Assembly: GCA_963651465.1 (NCBI GenBank)
Contig: CAVJPS010000009.1
Location: 59,327-123,326, forward strand
DNA length: 64,000 nucleotides
Direction: 5' to 3'
From: SUG2458 sp963651465
Lineage (GTDB): Bacteria; Bacillota_I; Bacilli_A; RFN20; CAG-826
Below the pieces are notes generated by a model. The model saw only the letters and a list, made by a program, of their open reading frames with translations, was not told where the DNA came from and did not search any database. Positions 43,615 to 53,029 of the stretch are shown here, one piece after another. Made by a program: the position numbers and the translations under genes. Numbering within the stretch: position 1 is the first letter of the stretch; each line of letters starts with the position of its first letter.

Positions 43615-43644
43615 AATAAAGCATCCGTAAAGGAGGAAAAGAAT

Positions 43645-45288
43645 ATGGATTTTACAATTAAGTATGATGGAAAAGAAATTGTTTGTCCTAAAAAGGTTAG
43701 TTTACATTCCTTAGTTGATAAGGACCGTAAAGACGTCGTATGTGCTCTTGTTAATAACAGAGTTCGTGAATTATCATACGAAGTATATTATGATGCAACA
43801 ATCAAATTTTTAACCTGTAAAGACCAACAAGCAATTCGTATCTATGAAACATCATTACGTTATATTGTTGCAATGGCAATTGAAAGAGTTTATCCAAAAT
43901 TACAATTCCGTTTCAGTTACAATATTTCACGTTCTATTTTCATTGAATTCCTTGATAAGAGTATTCGTGTTGATTCTACTCTTGTAAGAAACATCAAACA
44001 AGAAATGGATAAGATTATTGAGCAAGACTTACCATTCACAAGAAAAATCGTTTCAAACGTAGAAGCTCAAAAGATTTTTGAAGATAAAGGATACACAGAT
44101 AAGAGTGCTATCTTAAAATATCGTCCTGAAAAAACAGTTCACTTATATGAATGTGATGGATATCTAAACTATATGTACGGACATATGGTACCATCATCAG
44201 GTTACCTAGCAAATTATCGTATCCGTTTATATTCCCCAGGTATTATTATTCAATACCCACGTTCTGAATGTAATGGTGACATCCCTGATTTCAAAGACGC
44301 ACCTACATTTGGTAAAACATTAAAAGCATCACACAAATGGTCACATGCTGTTGGGGCTGACTCCATTGCTGGCATTAATGACTATATTAAAAACAACAAC
44401 ATTGTTGATTTTATTAACTTATGTGAAGCAAAACATACAGACATGCTTTGTGAATTAGGTAATACTATTGAAACAAACATGGATGATATTCGTTTAATTT
44501 GTATTGCTGGACCATCAAGTTCAGGTAAAACTACTTTTGCTAACAGATTAAGAACTGAATTACTTGGCCGTGGTATTAAACCAATTCGTATTTCAATTGA
44601 TGACTATTACTTACCACGTGATCAAGCACCTAAAGATGAAGAAGGTAATCCTGATTTAGAAAGTATTTACGCACTTGATATTGAATTATTCAATAAAAAT
44701 ATGTCTGATTTAATTAATGGTGAAGAAGTTCAATTACCTTGTTTTGACTTCAAACTTGGTAAGAGAGTTCCAGGACGTAAGTTATCAGTTGGTATGAATG
44801 AACCAATCATTATTGAAGGTATTCATGCATTAAATGATACATTAACTCCTTCAATTCCACGTCACCAAAAGTTCAAAATCTTCATTGCTCCACAAGCACA
44901 AATTAACTTAGACAACCATAACCCAATTTCTTTAACTGACTTAAGACTTCTAAGAAGACTTGTCCGTGATAAGAAATTTAGAAACGCACCTGCTGAATTG
45001 ACATTCCAAATGTGGCCATCAGTTCGTAAAGGTGAATTTACTTGGATTTATGATACACAAGAAGGTGCTGACTTCGTCTTCAACTCACTTCTTTCATATG
45101 AAATCTGTGTTATGAAGAAATATGCACTTCCATTATTACAAGGTATTGAAAAAGATAGTGAATTCTATCCTTTAGCAGAAAGATTAATTAAATTCCTAAA
45201 ATACTTTAGTGATATGGACGATGAATGGGTTCCATGTAATTCATTATTACGCGAATTCATTGGTGGCTCTTGCTACGCTGATGTTTAG
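43645..45288 (+). CDS. Nucleoside (uridine) kinase with N-terminal TGS/ThrRS-like domain
   Basis: 547 residues. The N-terminal 60 residues form a TGS domain (MDFTIKYDGKEIVCPKKVSLHSLV), followed by a region like the second additional domain of threonyl-tRNA synthetase. The C-terminal half is a uridine kinase/phosphoribulokinase P-loop domain: GPSSSGKTTFANRLRTE, RISIDDYYLPRDQAPKDEEG, YALDIELFNKNM, LPCFDFKLGKR and IIIEGIHALND. It probably phosphorylates uridine/cytidine; the role of the TGS part is unknown. AAAGGAGG precedes the ATG, and a cre site overlaps the promoter. Confidence 0.9.
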   Translation: MDFTIKYDGKEIVCPKKVSLHSLVDKDRKDVVCALVNNRVRELSYEVYYDATIKFLTCKDQQAIRIYETSLRYIVAMAIERVYPKLQFRFSYNISRSIFIEFLDKSIRVDSTLVRNIKQEMDKIIEQDLPFTRKIVSNVEAQKIFEDKGYTDKSAILKYRPEKTVHLYECDGYLNYMYGHMVPSSGYLANYRIRLYSPGIIIQYPRSECNGDIPDFKDAPTFGKTLKASHKWSHAVGADSIAGINDYIKNNNIVDFINLCEAKHTDMLCELGNTIETNMDDIRLICIAGPSSSGKTTFANRLRTELLGRGIKPIRISIDDYYLPRDQAPKDEEGNPDLESIYALDIELFNKNMSDLINGEEVQLPCFDFKLGKRVPGRKLSVGMNEPIIIEGIHALNDTLTPSIPRHQKFKIFIAPQAQINLDNHNPISLTDLRLLRRLVRDKKFRNAPAELTFQMWPSVRKGEFTWIYDTQEGADFVFNSLLSYEICVMKKYALPLLQGIEKDSEFYPLAERLIKFLKYFSDMDDEWVPCNSLLREFIGGSCYADV

Positions 45289-45303
45289 TAAACCAAAATT
45301 AAA

Positions 45304-45327
45304 AGGTAACTATATTTATAGTTACCT
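45304..45327. terminator. Bidirectional terminator between the nucleoside kinase and the ABC transporter
   Basis: An 11-bp stem AGGTAACTATA/TATAGTTACCT with a two-base spacer, T-rich after it on the plus strand and also after it on the minus strand. Confidence 0.85.
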
Positions 45328-45357
45328 ATTTTTATTTTATTTCAATTTAAAGAAATG

Positions 45358-48141
45358 TTATTTATTGTTTATAATATCAACTGGTTTCTTTCTTAATATA
45401 TTAATACATGGTATTAATGCACCAATTAGTATAGCTATAATCGTGATAACAAATATTAACCCTATTTGTTTCCATGAAAAGAATACAAACGATAATATTG
45501 AATTATTTTGTTCAATAAATACGTTATTACAAATTGTACAAACAATTAAGGAAGATATACTTGCCAGAATAAATGTAAACAAACTAATAACACTATTTCC
45601 TAAAGCAAATACTTTTGCTAATTCTTTATTCTTTACACCCATAGACCTTAAAATACCAATTGAATGTCTAGAGTCATAAATTACTCCACTATAGTAGAAG
45701 TATACAAATACAATTGAAAATAAAATTAACACATATGATGAATATCTAAATATATCTTGAAATGAATTAGATACTTCATAGACATTATCTAACGCACGAA
45801 TATATTCGGATGATATTTCATATCTACTATATAAATAATCATAGCTTTTGTATTTACCATATTTTGTATAAATCGAATCTTGGTATTGTTTGTCTCTATA
45901 TGATACTTTATTAATCATTGAATTTAAATTATTATCAACAGGTATTAGAACAAAACAATAATCATTATAGTAATCGTATAAATCTACATAAGTTGTTTCA
46001 AACGATTTCTCGGTTAAAAAAATCGACTCCTTATTTGGATCAAGTGGATTATCTATATCGTTAATGTATCCAACAACATTATATTGGTATTGATGTTCAG
46101 AATATAAATTGTAATTATCCTCTAAAGCAGTAGAAGTATCACTATAGTGACAAGTCAAATTACATTTACTATTATATCCAATATTTTCTTCAATATAGTA
46201 ATTAATGTAATAACTAATAAAATAATCCTTATTTCCACCTTGTTCAAGATATGGATCATAATAATCATTATCAATAAGTATTTGCTTATAACCACCATCA
46301 TCTAATATTTCACTATTACCACCTTGGCTAGCAATAACTTTTGAAGCGGTAATATAATTTAAATTAATGTATTTTTCTAAAGCTATTTCAAATAAATCAT
46401 TTGAACAAGTACATTCATTGAAAATAGTAGAAAGACATAATATCACACCATCAGTATCGCTTTTTGACTTACCAATATAAGTGATTTCATGAGCTCCATG
46501 ATATTTCACAATTTTTTTTGGCTTAAATGTCCATTTATTAACGTAAAAATAATTGTAACTTCCACCATACCCTATTTTAGGAAAAATAATTTCATTATCA
46601 TTTTTATCACTTTTTATATTTCTCTCATAGAATCCGACATTTAAAAACAATGAATTATGTATACCATTTTCCATAAGATCACTAAATTCAGTTCCTTTTG
46701 ATATTTGACTTTCAACACTAAAATCATAATCGGTTTTTTGGTAATATTTATTTCGATTTAATTTTGTGTCAACAACACCAACAATTTTGAATTTATATAC
46801 TTCATCATAGTTGTTAATTAATATATTTTTGCCAAGTAAATCATCAATTGAATGAATTTGACATAATTCACTGCCATTTTTATATCCGTTTTGTTCAAAC
46901 ATTTCATACATATATTGAGTTATAACAGCTTCATCATCGGCTGTTGGAATTTTACCTGTAAATTCAAAATTATATTTACTACAAAAATTTTCATCCATTT
47001 CAACAAAATCTATAACTTCAGAACTATAATAATTTTTGTAATTATTTGCTGATACTGCGTTATCAAAATTCATAATTTTACTATTAATTCCATGATACAC
47101 AATATCAACTTCACAATTTAAATCATTATTTATTCTAGTAATGTCGTCATCGTTTAATTTTTGATATTGACTCAAAGAATTTTTCCAATTATAAGTTTGA
47201 GCTTCAGTATCCCAAGTAAAATACATTTCTTTTTGCAATGTCAAATATCCAGCATTATTATCAATCATAGATTTAGCTAAAATTAGATTTTTACTATTAT
47301 TAGACATTGAGGAAGATAATGCAAAAAGAGTCAAAGCTGATAGACTCATTAAGAAAGATAAAGCAAATCTAATTGGCTTTTTCTTAAAAAAATTAAAAGC
47401 TAAGTTACCAATAGTACTAAACTTCATTTTATATTGTTTAGTTGAATAACTATTTTGCAAATTATTTAAATTAGTTTTTACTAAGTCACTAACAATCTTT
47501 CCATCTTCTAAAGTAATGATTCTATCGCCATACTTTTCTGCAGATTCTTTATCGTGAGATACAATAACGACTAATGTTTCATTACTTATACTTTTTAATA
47601 AATCAAAAACAATTCTACTATTTTCAGAATCTAACGCACCAGTGGGTTCATCACATAATAACAATCTAGGCTTTTTAATTAAAGCACGAGCAATTGCTAC
47701 TCTTTGTTTTTGCCCACCAGAAAGTTCTTTTATCTTACGTTTTTCAAAACCTTTTAAATCTACCTTTTCTAATACTTCTTTTACATATTCAACATTAATA
47801 GCAGTATTTTGTAACTTTAAACTAATTAAAATATTATCAATTACATTATATTCCTCTAATAAATTTATTTCTTGAAATACAAATCCTACATAATCGTTAC
47901 GATATGAATCATAATCTTTAGTTTTAAAAACATTTAATGAACAATCATTAATAAACATTTCACCAGAGTCATATTTATCTAAGGTACCTAAAATATTTAA
48001 TAAAGTTGTTTTACCACAACCGGATTTACCTACAATAAAAACAACTCCTTTATTTGGCAGTTCTAAATTTATATTATTAAGTGCAAAAACATCATTACTT
48101 TTAGAATGATATATTTTGCATATATTCTTTAATGTAATCAT
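45358..48141 (-). CDS. MacB/FtsX-type ABC transporter, fused ATPase and permease
   Basis: 927 residues. Residues 1-225 are the ATPase: Walker A GKSGCGKTTLLN, signature LSGGQKQRVAIARAL, Walker B RLLLCDEPTGALD, and switch IVSHD. A membrane helix follows near 253-273, then a very large ectodomain (about 275-810) with many Tyr, Asp and Asn, then three C-terminal helices (about 817-920) in an FtsX arrangement. This matches the MacB topology but with an ectodomain over twice the usual size. MacB-type transporters are mechanotransmitters that move peptides, lipoproteins or toxins, and are often linked to bacteriocin or RiPP loci. It lies 22 bp downstream of a truncated radical SAM gene in the same direction. 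Confidence 0.9.
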   Translation of the reverse strand: MITLKNICKIYHSKSNDVFALNNINLELPNKGVVFIVGKSGCGKTTLLNILGTLDKYDSGEMFINDCSLNVFKTKDYDSYRNDYVGFVFQEINLLEEYNVIDNILISLKLQNTAINVEYVKEVLEKVDLKGFEKRKIKELSGGQKQRVAIARALIKKPRLLLCDEPTGALDSENSRIVFDLLKSISNETLVVIVSHDKESAEKYGDRIITLEDGKIVSDLVKTNLNNLQNSYSTKQYKMKFSTIGNLAFNFFKKKPIRFALSFLMSLSALTLFALSSSMSNNSKNLILAKSMIDNNAGYLTLQKEMYFTWDTEAQTYNWKNSLSQYQKLNDDDITRINNDLNCEVDIVYHGINSKIMNFDNAVSANNYKNYYSSEVIDFVEMDENFCSKYNFEFTGKIPTADDEAVITQYMYEMFEQNGYKNGSELCQIHSIDDLLGKNILINNYDEVYKFKIVGVVDTKLNRNKYYQKTDYDFSVESQISKGTEFSDLMENGIHNSLFLNVGFYERNIKSDKNDNEIIFPKIGYGGSYNYFYVNKWTFKPKKIVKYHGAHEITYIGKSKSDTDGVILCLSTIFNECTCSNDLFEIALEKYINLNYITASKVIASQGGNSEILDDGGYKQILIDNDYYDPYLEQGGNKDYFISYYINYYIEENIGYNSKCNLTCHYSDTSTALEDNYNLYSEHQYQYNVVGYINDIDNPLDPNKESIFLTEKSFETTYVDLYDYYNDYCFVLIPVDNNLNSMINKVSYRDKQYQDSIYTKYGKYKSYDYLYSRYEISSEYIRALDNVYEVSNSFQDIFRYSSYVLILFSIVFVYFYYSGVIYDSRHSIGILRSMGVKNKELAKVFALGNSVISLFTFILASISSLIVCTICNNVFIEQNNSILSFVFFSWKQIGLIFVITIIAILIGALIPCINILRKKPVDIINNK

Positions 48142-48162
48142 TACTAAATGCCCCTTTACATA

Positions 48163-48777
48163 TTAACAAATACTATATTTTATGCAAAGTCTTACTTTAC
48201 TAATACAGAAATTTTCATTTTTATCACTATCATAATGAAGTTCAATTGATTTAACCTTACAAGCTTGATACATAGTCAATTTAACATCATATTTTTGTAG
48301 AATAAGTGCAATTTCACTGGTTAATAATAAACCATTACTTACGAATGAAACTAATACTTCTTTTCTAAGAAGATTACTTTTATCTTTACAATAATCACTT
48401 ATATCTAAAATTGTTTTTAAGTTTAATAATGGTTCGCCATATCCACTTAAATCGACAAAATATTTTTCGCAATTAGGAAATATATTAATCATTTTATCAA
48501 TAATAGAAATAGCCTCATTAGAAGTCATTATCTTCCCCGTCTTAGCACTATTAAAGCAGTAACTGCATTTCAAATTGCATGCATTACTTATTGATAAACA
48601 TATATTAATAAATTTTGGCTCAAATAATTCAATGTATTCATCAACATCTAGATATCCATCAAAGAAGCATTCATTTTCATTAAAAGAAAATTTTCCAGAT
48701 GCGACATTCATATAAATATTTTCACCTAAAAAATTAAAGTAATAATTAGACACACTTTCTATCCTTTCATCGCACAC
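48163..48777 (-). pseudogene. Truncated radical SAM protein (likely remnant of a peptide maturase)
   Basis: 204 residues from GTG 48775-48777; a GTG at 48751-48753 with AAAGG upstream is also possible. An N-terminal region (about 1-60, with GENIYMNVASGKFSF) precedes the cluster motif CNLKCSYC (residues 67-74), then the GGE-like SGYGEPLL and a VSFVSNG strand. Only about 130 residues follow the cluster, so the TIM-barrel half and any SPASM domain are missing; the ORF ends at a stop with a Cys-rich tail. Related RiPP maturases run 350-450 residues. No continuation in another frame is possible in the 22 bp before the ABC gene, so this looks like a deletion. Could still be a short functional protein. 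Confidence 0.65.
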
Positions 48778-48822
48778 TTGTATTTGTAGTAATCAAAACC
48801 ACCTTTATGCAGATACTACTAA

Positions 48823-48828
48823 AGAATA
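48823..48828 (-). promoter_or_regulatory. Promoter of the radical SAM/ABC locus (extended -10)
   Basis: TGTTATTCT extended -10 (hexamer complement 48823-48828), about 46 bp before the GTG start. The 13-mer AAAGTGTTATTCT is shared with the pflB promoter. Confidence 0.5.
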
Positions 48829-48940
48829 ACACTTTAAAAAGAAAAAAACAACAACTTTTTTTATAATTTGACTTTTTATTCTATAGAATGATATTTTTCT
48901 ACGATTTCATTTTTTTTTAAAATTATCGCATAAGAAAACC

Positions 48941-48979
48941 CAGTGAGTAAAACACTTTTATATTAAGTGTATATCACTG
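48941..48979 (-). terminator. Weak terminator-like hairpin after the gene at 49022
   Basis: Interrupted hairpin: outer stem CAGTGA/TCACTG and inner stem ACACTT/AAGTGT, followed by GGGTTTTC on the minus strand. The T-tract is short, so confidence is modest. The remaining intergenic bases around it (48778-49021) contain no convincing gene. Confidence 0.45.
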
Positions 48980-49021
48980 AGTAAATTGTGTCTTTTATAC
49001 GTTTTTAAAAATATTTTCTAT

Positions 49022-49729
49022 TTATTCTTCAACCGGAGTAGCTTCTAGCTTTGCTTTACGTTTGTCTTCTTTTAAATAGAATAAAATTGCAAATACAATT
49101 AAACATATTTCTCCAAACATTGATAATAAGAATAAATAATTAAATAATCCTAGAACTGGTCCAATTACTGAGAAAAAGAACATTAATGCTCCTGATAATA
49201 ATAAATGTACATTTTTGTTCTTTTTAATTTGAATAATACCAATTACAATTAATGGAATGATTGAAATTACATTAAATACAGTAGGGATTTTTTGAACAAT
49301 CTTTGGTGTAACTTCTTTATCAACTACTAAACGAGATACTCCTGCAAGTTCAGTAACTTTGTATGTTGCTAAGAATGAATTAACAATACCAATAGCAATG
49401 AAAACACCAGTTAATACAAAGAATGTAATTTTTAAAGGCTTTTTCATTTCAATAGATTCTTCTGCAATTATGAATAATAACGGAACAAGTCCTCCATGTA
49501 AGATGAATCTTACTCGACTGACAAACAACATTTTTTCAGCACTAATAACTGAACCTAAACTAATGATGAATGCGTCAAAAAATAATCCAAAAGTTATAAT
49601 TGCTGTCATTAAAATAAATAATGATTTAGTTTTAACAAATTTATAAACTAAATAAACAAGCAATGCTAACTCGATAACACTAACAATCCATACGACTGGT
49701 ACTGTAAGTGCATTAAAAATTTTTTCCAT
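49022..49729 (-). CDS. Uncharacterised seven-helix membrane protein
   Basis: 235 residues with about seven predicted membrane helices (near 10-30, 35-60, 66-90, 98-120, 140-160, 170-195 and 200-220) and a charged C-terminal tail (EDKRKAKLEATPVEE). No enzyme motif is visible and I do not recognise the family. AGGAGA precedes the ATG. It stands alone, with intergenic regions of 100 bp upstream and 244 bp downstream. Confidence 0.75.
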   Translation of the reverse strand: MEKIFNALTVPVVWIVSVIELALLVYLVYKFVKTKSLFILMTAIITFGLFFDAFIISLGSVISAEKMLFVSRVRFILHGGLVPLLFIIAEESIEMKKPLKITFFVLTGVFIAIGIVNSFLATYKVTELAGVSRLVVDKEVTPKIVQKIPTVFNVISIIPLIVIGIIQIKKNKNVHLLLSGALMFFFSVIGPVLGLFNYLFLLSMFGEICLIVFAILFYLKEDKRKAKLEATPVEE

Positions 49730-49792
49730 ATTTCTCTCCTTATCTCTTTCCTTTATTATACAATAATTAAAAAAAGACGGAACAATAAAAAT

Positions 49793-49820
49793 AAAGACTA
49801 TATAACAAAATATAGTCTTT
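49793..49820 (-). terminator. Rho-independent terminator of the gene pair at 49830-51658
   Basis: An 11-bp stem AAAGACTATAT/ATATAGTCTTT with a six-base loop, followed by ATTTTTATT on the minus strand. Confidence 0.8.
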
Positions 49821-49829
49821 TAGTCTTAT

Positions 49830-51002
49830 TTATTCGATTGTTTTATCAATTTCACTACGATCATCATGGTAAATTGAATTGATTATATGTTCACTTGTAG
49901 TTTCAAACAATGTTTTTTCAATATTTAAAATCTTTTTAATTTCAGTAAGTCTAACTTCGCGCATCTTATTATATGCTTGCTTAGTTGCATCATCACATTG
50001 TTCGTTAACAGTTTTAGCAAATAGTTCTTCTATTCTAACAAATGATTCTAAAGTGCCTACTAAGGTCATATTAAAAAAGAATCGTTTATCACTATATACT
50101 AGTAATGGTGAACCATGGGCGATTTCACTAGAAATTTCATACCATTCATTTAAATCTTCTAATCCGGCTACATATTCAATGCCCATTCTAAAATTAATTT
50201 TAAATGTTGGGTCATCTTTTATGCCTTCAATAGCATATAACCAACCGTTTTCAATATAACGTTTCATATCTTTACTCTTAAGGCCTAATGCTTTCATTTC
50301 GCCTTTAAGTTGTTCAAATATCTTATCTTGTTCTTGTAAATCAATAATTGAATTGCGATAAGCTAAGTTATAGGTCATATGTTTAATATATGAATCTAAT
50401 GTTTCAGGATATTTATTGAGAATAATTAGAATACATTCTGTTTCGTGAACTGTACGCCAAGTAGCTAATGCTTCAGTTTCAAATCCTTTAGAAAGAAGTT
50501 CAACAATACAATGACACATTGTAAAATATTTTAAAAATATATCATTTAATAATGTATTAGGAATTTTACGACTTGGTAATTTTGCAAGAATTCGTAAAAC
50601 ATTATTTAAATATAATTCAAGGGAAGAAAGTGGTGGATAATATTTATTAGCTGTGGAAGTCATAATGTATGATAAATGTTCTAAAGTTAAATACTTATCA
50701 ATACATACATTAGACATACCAATAACAAAGCCATCTATTTGGTGAAGTAATTGAATGTCTTTTTCTTCCATATTGCGTGTTGAATACATATATTCAGCAA
50801 CAATATAATTCCAAACAGCAAGTGGGTTAATTAAACTTTCACTATCAAAAACTTGATTAGTTGTAATATTTTTAACAATTGACGTTAATGTAATGCAATA
50901 AACTTTATAAAGTAGTTCTAAGTTTGCATTATTAGGAACTGGGGATTGGCTTAATAAAAAATTAAAAAAATCACGACTTAAAAATTTGTTATCTTTTGTC
51001 AT
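49830..51002 (-). CDS. DUF5677-like helical protein
   Basis: 390 residues, mostly alpha-helical, no signal or membrane segment. The stretch GFETEALATWRTVHETECILIILNKYP resembles the conserved core of DUF5677-type proteins, which are helical and of unknown function, sometimes found near defence or mobility genes. A second conserved-looking part is LNEWYEISSEIAHGSPLLV. It overlaps the preceding gene by 4 bp (ATGA), so the two are co-translated. No catalytic triad is obvious. Confidence 0.6.
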   Translation of the reverse strand: MTKDNKFLSRDFFNFLLSQSPVPNNANLELLYKVYCITLTSIVKNITTNQVFDSESLINPLAVWNYIVAEYMYSTRNMEEKDIQLLHQIDGFVIGMSNVCIDKYLTLEHLSYIMTSTANKYYPPLSSLELYLNNVLRILAKLPSRKIPNTLLNDIFLKYFTMCHCIVELLSKGFETEALATWRTVHETECILIILNKYPETLDSYIKHMTYNLAYRNSIIDLQEQDKIFEQLKGEMKALGLKSKDMKRYIENGWLYAIEGIKDDPTFKINFRMGIEYVAGLEDLNEWYEISSEIAHGSPLLVYSDKRFFFNMTLVGTLESFVRIEELFAKTVNEQCDDATKQAYNKMREVRLTEIKKILNIEKTLFETTSEHIINSIYHDDRSEIDKTIE

Positions 51003-51658
51003 AATGTTATCTCCTCGATTCCTATATTTTTTTCTTTTGCAATCGAATTAAGTTCTTCTTTTAACTCATCATCAATTGTAGATTTATAAATAATTCGTTT
51101 TGCAATTGGAGCAAAAAACACTCCATTTAATAAATTACATTTATCCATTATAATAACGTGTTCACCTTCGTTACCTATTAATGAATATTTCAATTGTTCA
51201 ATATCGTTTTTTAACACTGCTTTTTCATCTGGACTAATTTGCCATGTTTCAATATCGTGTTTTCTAAAAAAGTTAGGAAATAGACAATTAAATCCATTAT
51301 CATCAATTAGATTAAAATCATATTCAATCCAGAAAGGAGCACTTTCATCTATTTCTTCATATAAATTTAAAAATTGAAATGAATCATTAAGGTTAACTTC
51401 TATTTCTCTTCTTAAATCTTCATTTGGTAAATGATTAGGATCAATAATTAAATCATCAAACAATAAAGTATCGTCTAATAAAGATTCAATTGCTGGATAA
51501 TGAACACGACCCTTTGAATCTAATTTAATATCAATATCACCTTTGGCATACAAAAGATTTTCAAACATCCAATCCTTTTTAATTGTTAATGCTTGAAATA
51601 CGACTGCATCATTATCGGAGTATAAATCGTTAAATACTTTTAAATCTTCTGTTGCCAT
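50999..51658 (-). CDS. Uncharacterised acidic protein, partner of the DUF5677-like gene
   Basis: 219 residues, acidic, soluble, no recognised family. It starts MATEDLKVFNDLYSDNDAVVF and contains a DAVVFQALTIKKDWMFENLLYAK stretch and an IEYDFNLIDDNGFNCLFPNFF segment. It overlaps the downstream gene by 4 bp and ends just inside it. The pair is the only two-gene unit in this part without a recognised role; linked function is inferred from overlap only. Confidence 0.6.
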   Translation of the reverse strand: MATEDLKVFNDLYSDNDAVVFQALTIKKDWMFENLLYAKGDIDIKLDSKGRVHYPAIESLLDDTLLFDDLIIDPNHLPNEDLRREIEVNLNDSFQFLNLYEEIDESAPFWIEYDFNLIDDNGFNCLFPNFFRKHDIETWQISPDEKAVLKNDIEQLKYSLIGNEGEHVIIMDKCNLLNGVFFAPIAKRIIYKSTIDDELKEELNSIAKEKNIGIEEITL

Positions 51659-51672
51659 AATTAATTACTCCT

Positions 51673-53028
51673 TTATTTTTTCATGTATTTTTCAATATCT
51701 TTAACTTCTTTAATAATTTCTTCTGATAAACAAACTGAACCATCTTCAGTAATTAAAATATCATCTTCAATACGGATACCAATTCCGTATTCTTCCATAT
51801 ATAAACCAGGTTCATCTGTAACAACCATACCAGGTACAAGTTTTGCATTACGTTCGGATTGATCGTGAACGTCAAGACCTAAATGGTGAGAAACACTATG
51901 ACAATAATATTTTAATACTTGTTCATTTATAAAATGTCTTACTAATTCTTGGAATTCAGCTGGACTTATTGGTGCAGTTTGCGTAGCAATTTCTTTTGCA
52001 CGTATTTCAGCATCTTCTCTTGCCTTAGCTTCATTAATATATCCATGTTCTAAAAGTTCAGCTTTAAGGAAATCAAATGTAAATTGTTGACATTGATATA
52101 ATGTAACACCAGGCTTCATATATTCTTGTACTGCCTTATTACATCTTAAAACCATTTCATATACTTCTTTTTGACGGTCTGTAAATTTACCATTAATAGG
52201 GTATGTACGAGAAATATCTGCGCGATACATATCTTTTTCAGCGCCTAAATCTAAAAGTAATAATTCATTATCATGTAATTTTTCAGTTGGAGTTGGATAA
52301 TGCAAAATAACTGCATTTTTACCTGAAGCAGCTATAGTTGGAAATGATAATCCACTATAGTTATGATCTCTAATTGTATATTCAAATAAAGATGCCATTT
52401 GGTATTCGTATTTGTTTGGCTCTAGATTTTTTAAAATTGCTTGAAGACCTAAATTTGTAGTGTGAATTGAAGCCTTAATTTCTTCAATTTCAGCTGGTGA
52501 TTTAACCATACGTAATTCAATTAATAAAGGAAAAGCATTTTCAACTTTGATCTTAGCGTCACTAAATTGTTTAGCAAACATTGTAGTGGTTAAATCCATA
52601 TTAATAAATAAATGATCTTCTAAATCAAAATAAATTTTTTTGAATTTATTCAAATTACCAATTTTTAATAATTCAGGATTATTTTCAAAACTTTCTTCAC
52701 CAAATGTAATTACATCATTAATACCAGATAATGCTCTTGCTTCATCTACACTAAGCATACGTCCAGTCCATTTAACTTTGAATTCATCAATTGGATCGAT
52801 TAATAAAACAACGCGTGATTTTCTATTATTATGTTTAAAAATTACTAAAATACTATTTTTTTGTTTAATACCAGTTAAATAGAAAAAGTTTGTATTTACA
52901 ACAAATTCATGAGTACTATCAGCACTTGCTTTCATTTCACAACCTGCAAATAAAACCATTGCAGAATTGTTTTTCATTTTTTCTATAACTTTATTACGTC
53001 TTTCAATATATTCACTAGCTTTAATCAT
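51673..53028 (-). CDS. pepP: Xaa-Pro aminopeptidase (M24B)
   Basis: Removes N-terminal residues before Pro. The 451 residues have an N-terminal aminopeptidase-P domain (IERRNKVIEKMKNNSAMVLF) and the C-terminal pita-bread fold with metal ligands: the two Asp in LLLDLGAEKDMYRADISRTYP, His in HSVSHHLGLDVHD, and Glu in DEPGLYMEEYGIGIRIEDD. All five usual metal ligands are accounted for. Cytoplasmic. It starts 1 bp after the mrp stop. Confidence 0.96.
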   Translation of the reverse strand: MIKASEYIERRNKVIEKMKNNSAMVLFAGCEMKASADSTHEFVVNTNFFYLTGIKQKNSILVIFKHNNRKSRVVLLIDPIDEFKVKWTGRMLSVDEARALSGINDVITFGEESFENNPELLKIGNLNKFKKIYFDLEDHLFINMDLTTTMFAKQFSDAKIKVENAFPLLIELRMVKSPAEIEEIKASIHTTNLGLQAILKNLEPNKYEYQMASLFEYTIRDHNYSGLSFPTIAASGKNAVILHYPTPTEKLHDNELLLLDLGAEKDMYRADISRTYPINGKFTDRQKEVYEMVLRCNKAVQEYMKPGVTLYQCQQFTFDFLKAELLEHGYINEAKAREDAEIRAKEIATQTAPISPAEFQELVRHFINEQVLKYYCHSVSHHLGLDVHDQSERNAKLVPGMVVTDEPGLYMEEYGIGIRIEDDILITEDGSVCLSEEIIKEVKDIEKYMKK

Positions 53029-53029
53029 A

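Noticed and set aside
48778..49021. Possible RiPP precursor peptide gene before the radical SAM gene
   Set aside because: The only short frames (for example ATG at 48807 on the plus strand, about 21 codons) lack a ribosome site and have Lys/Thr-rich, non-precursor-like sequence.
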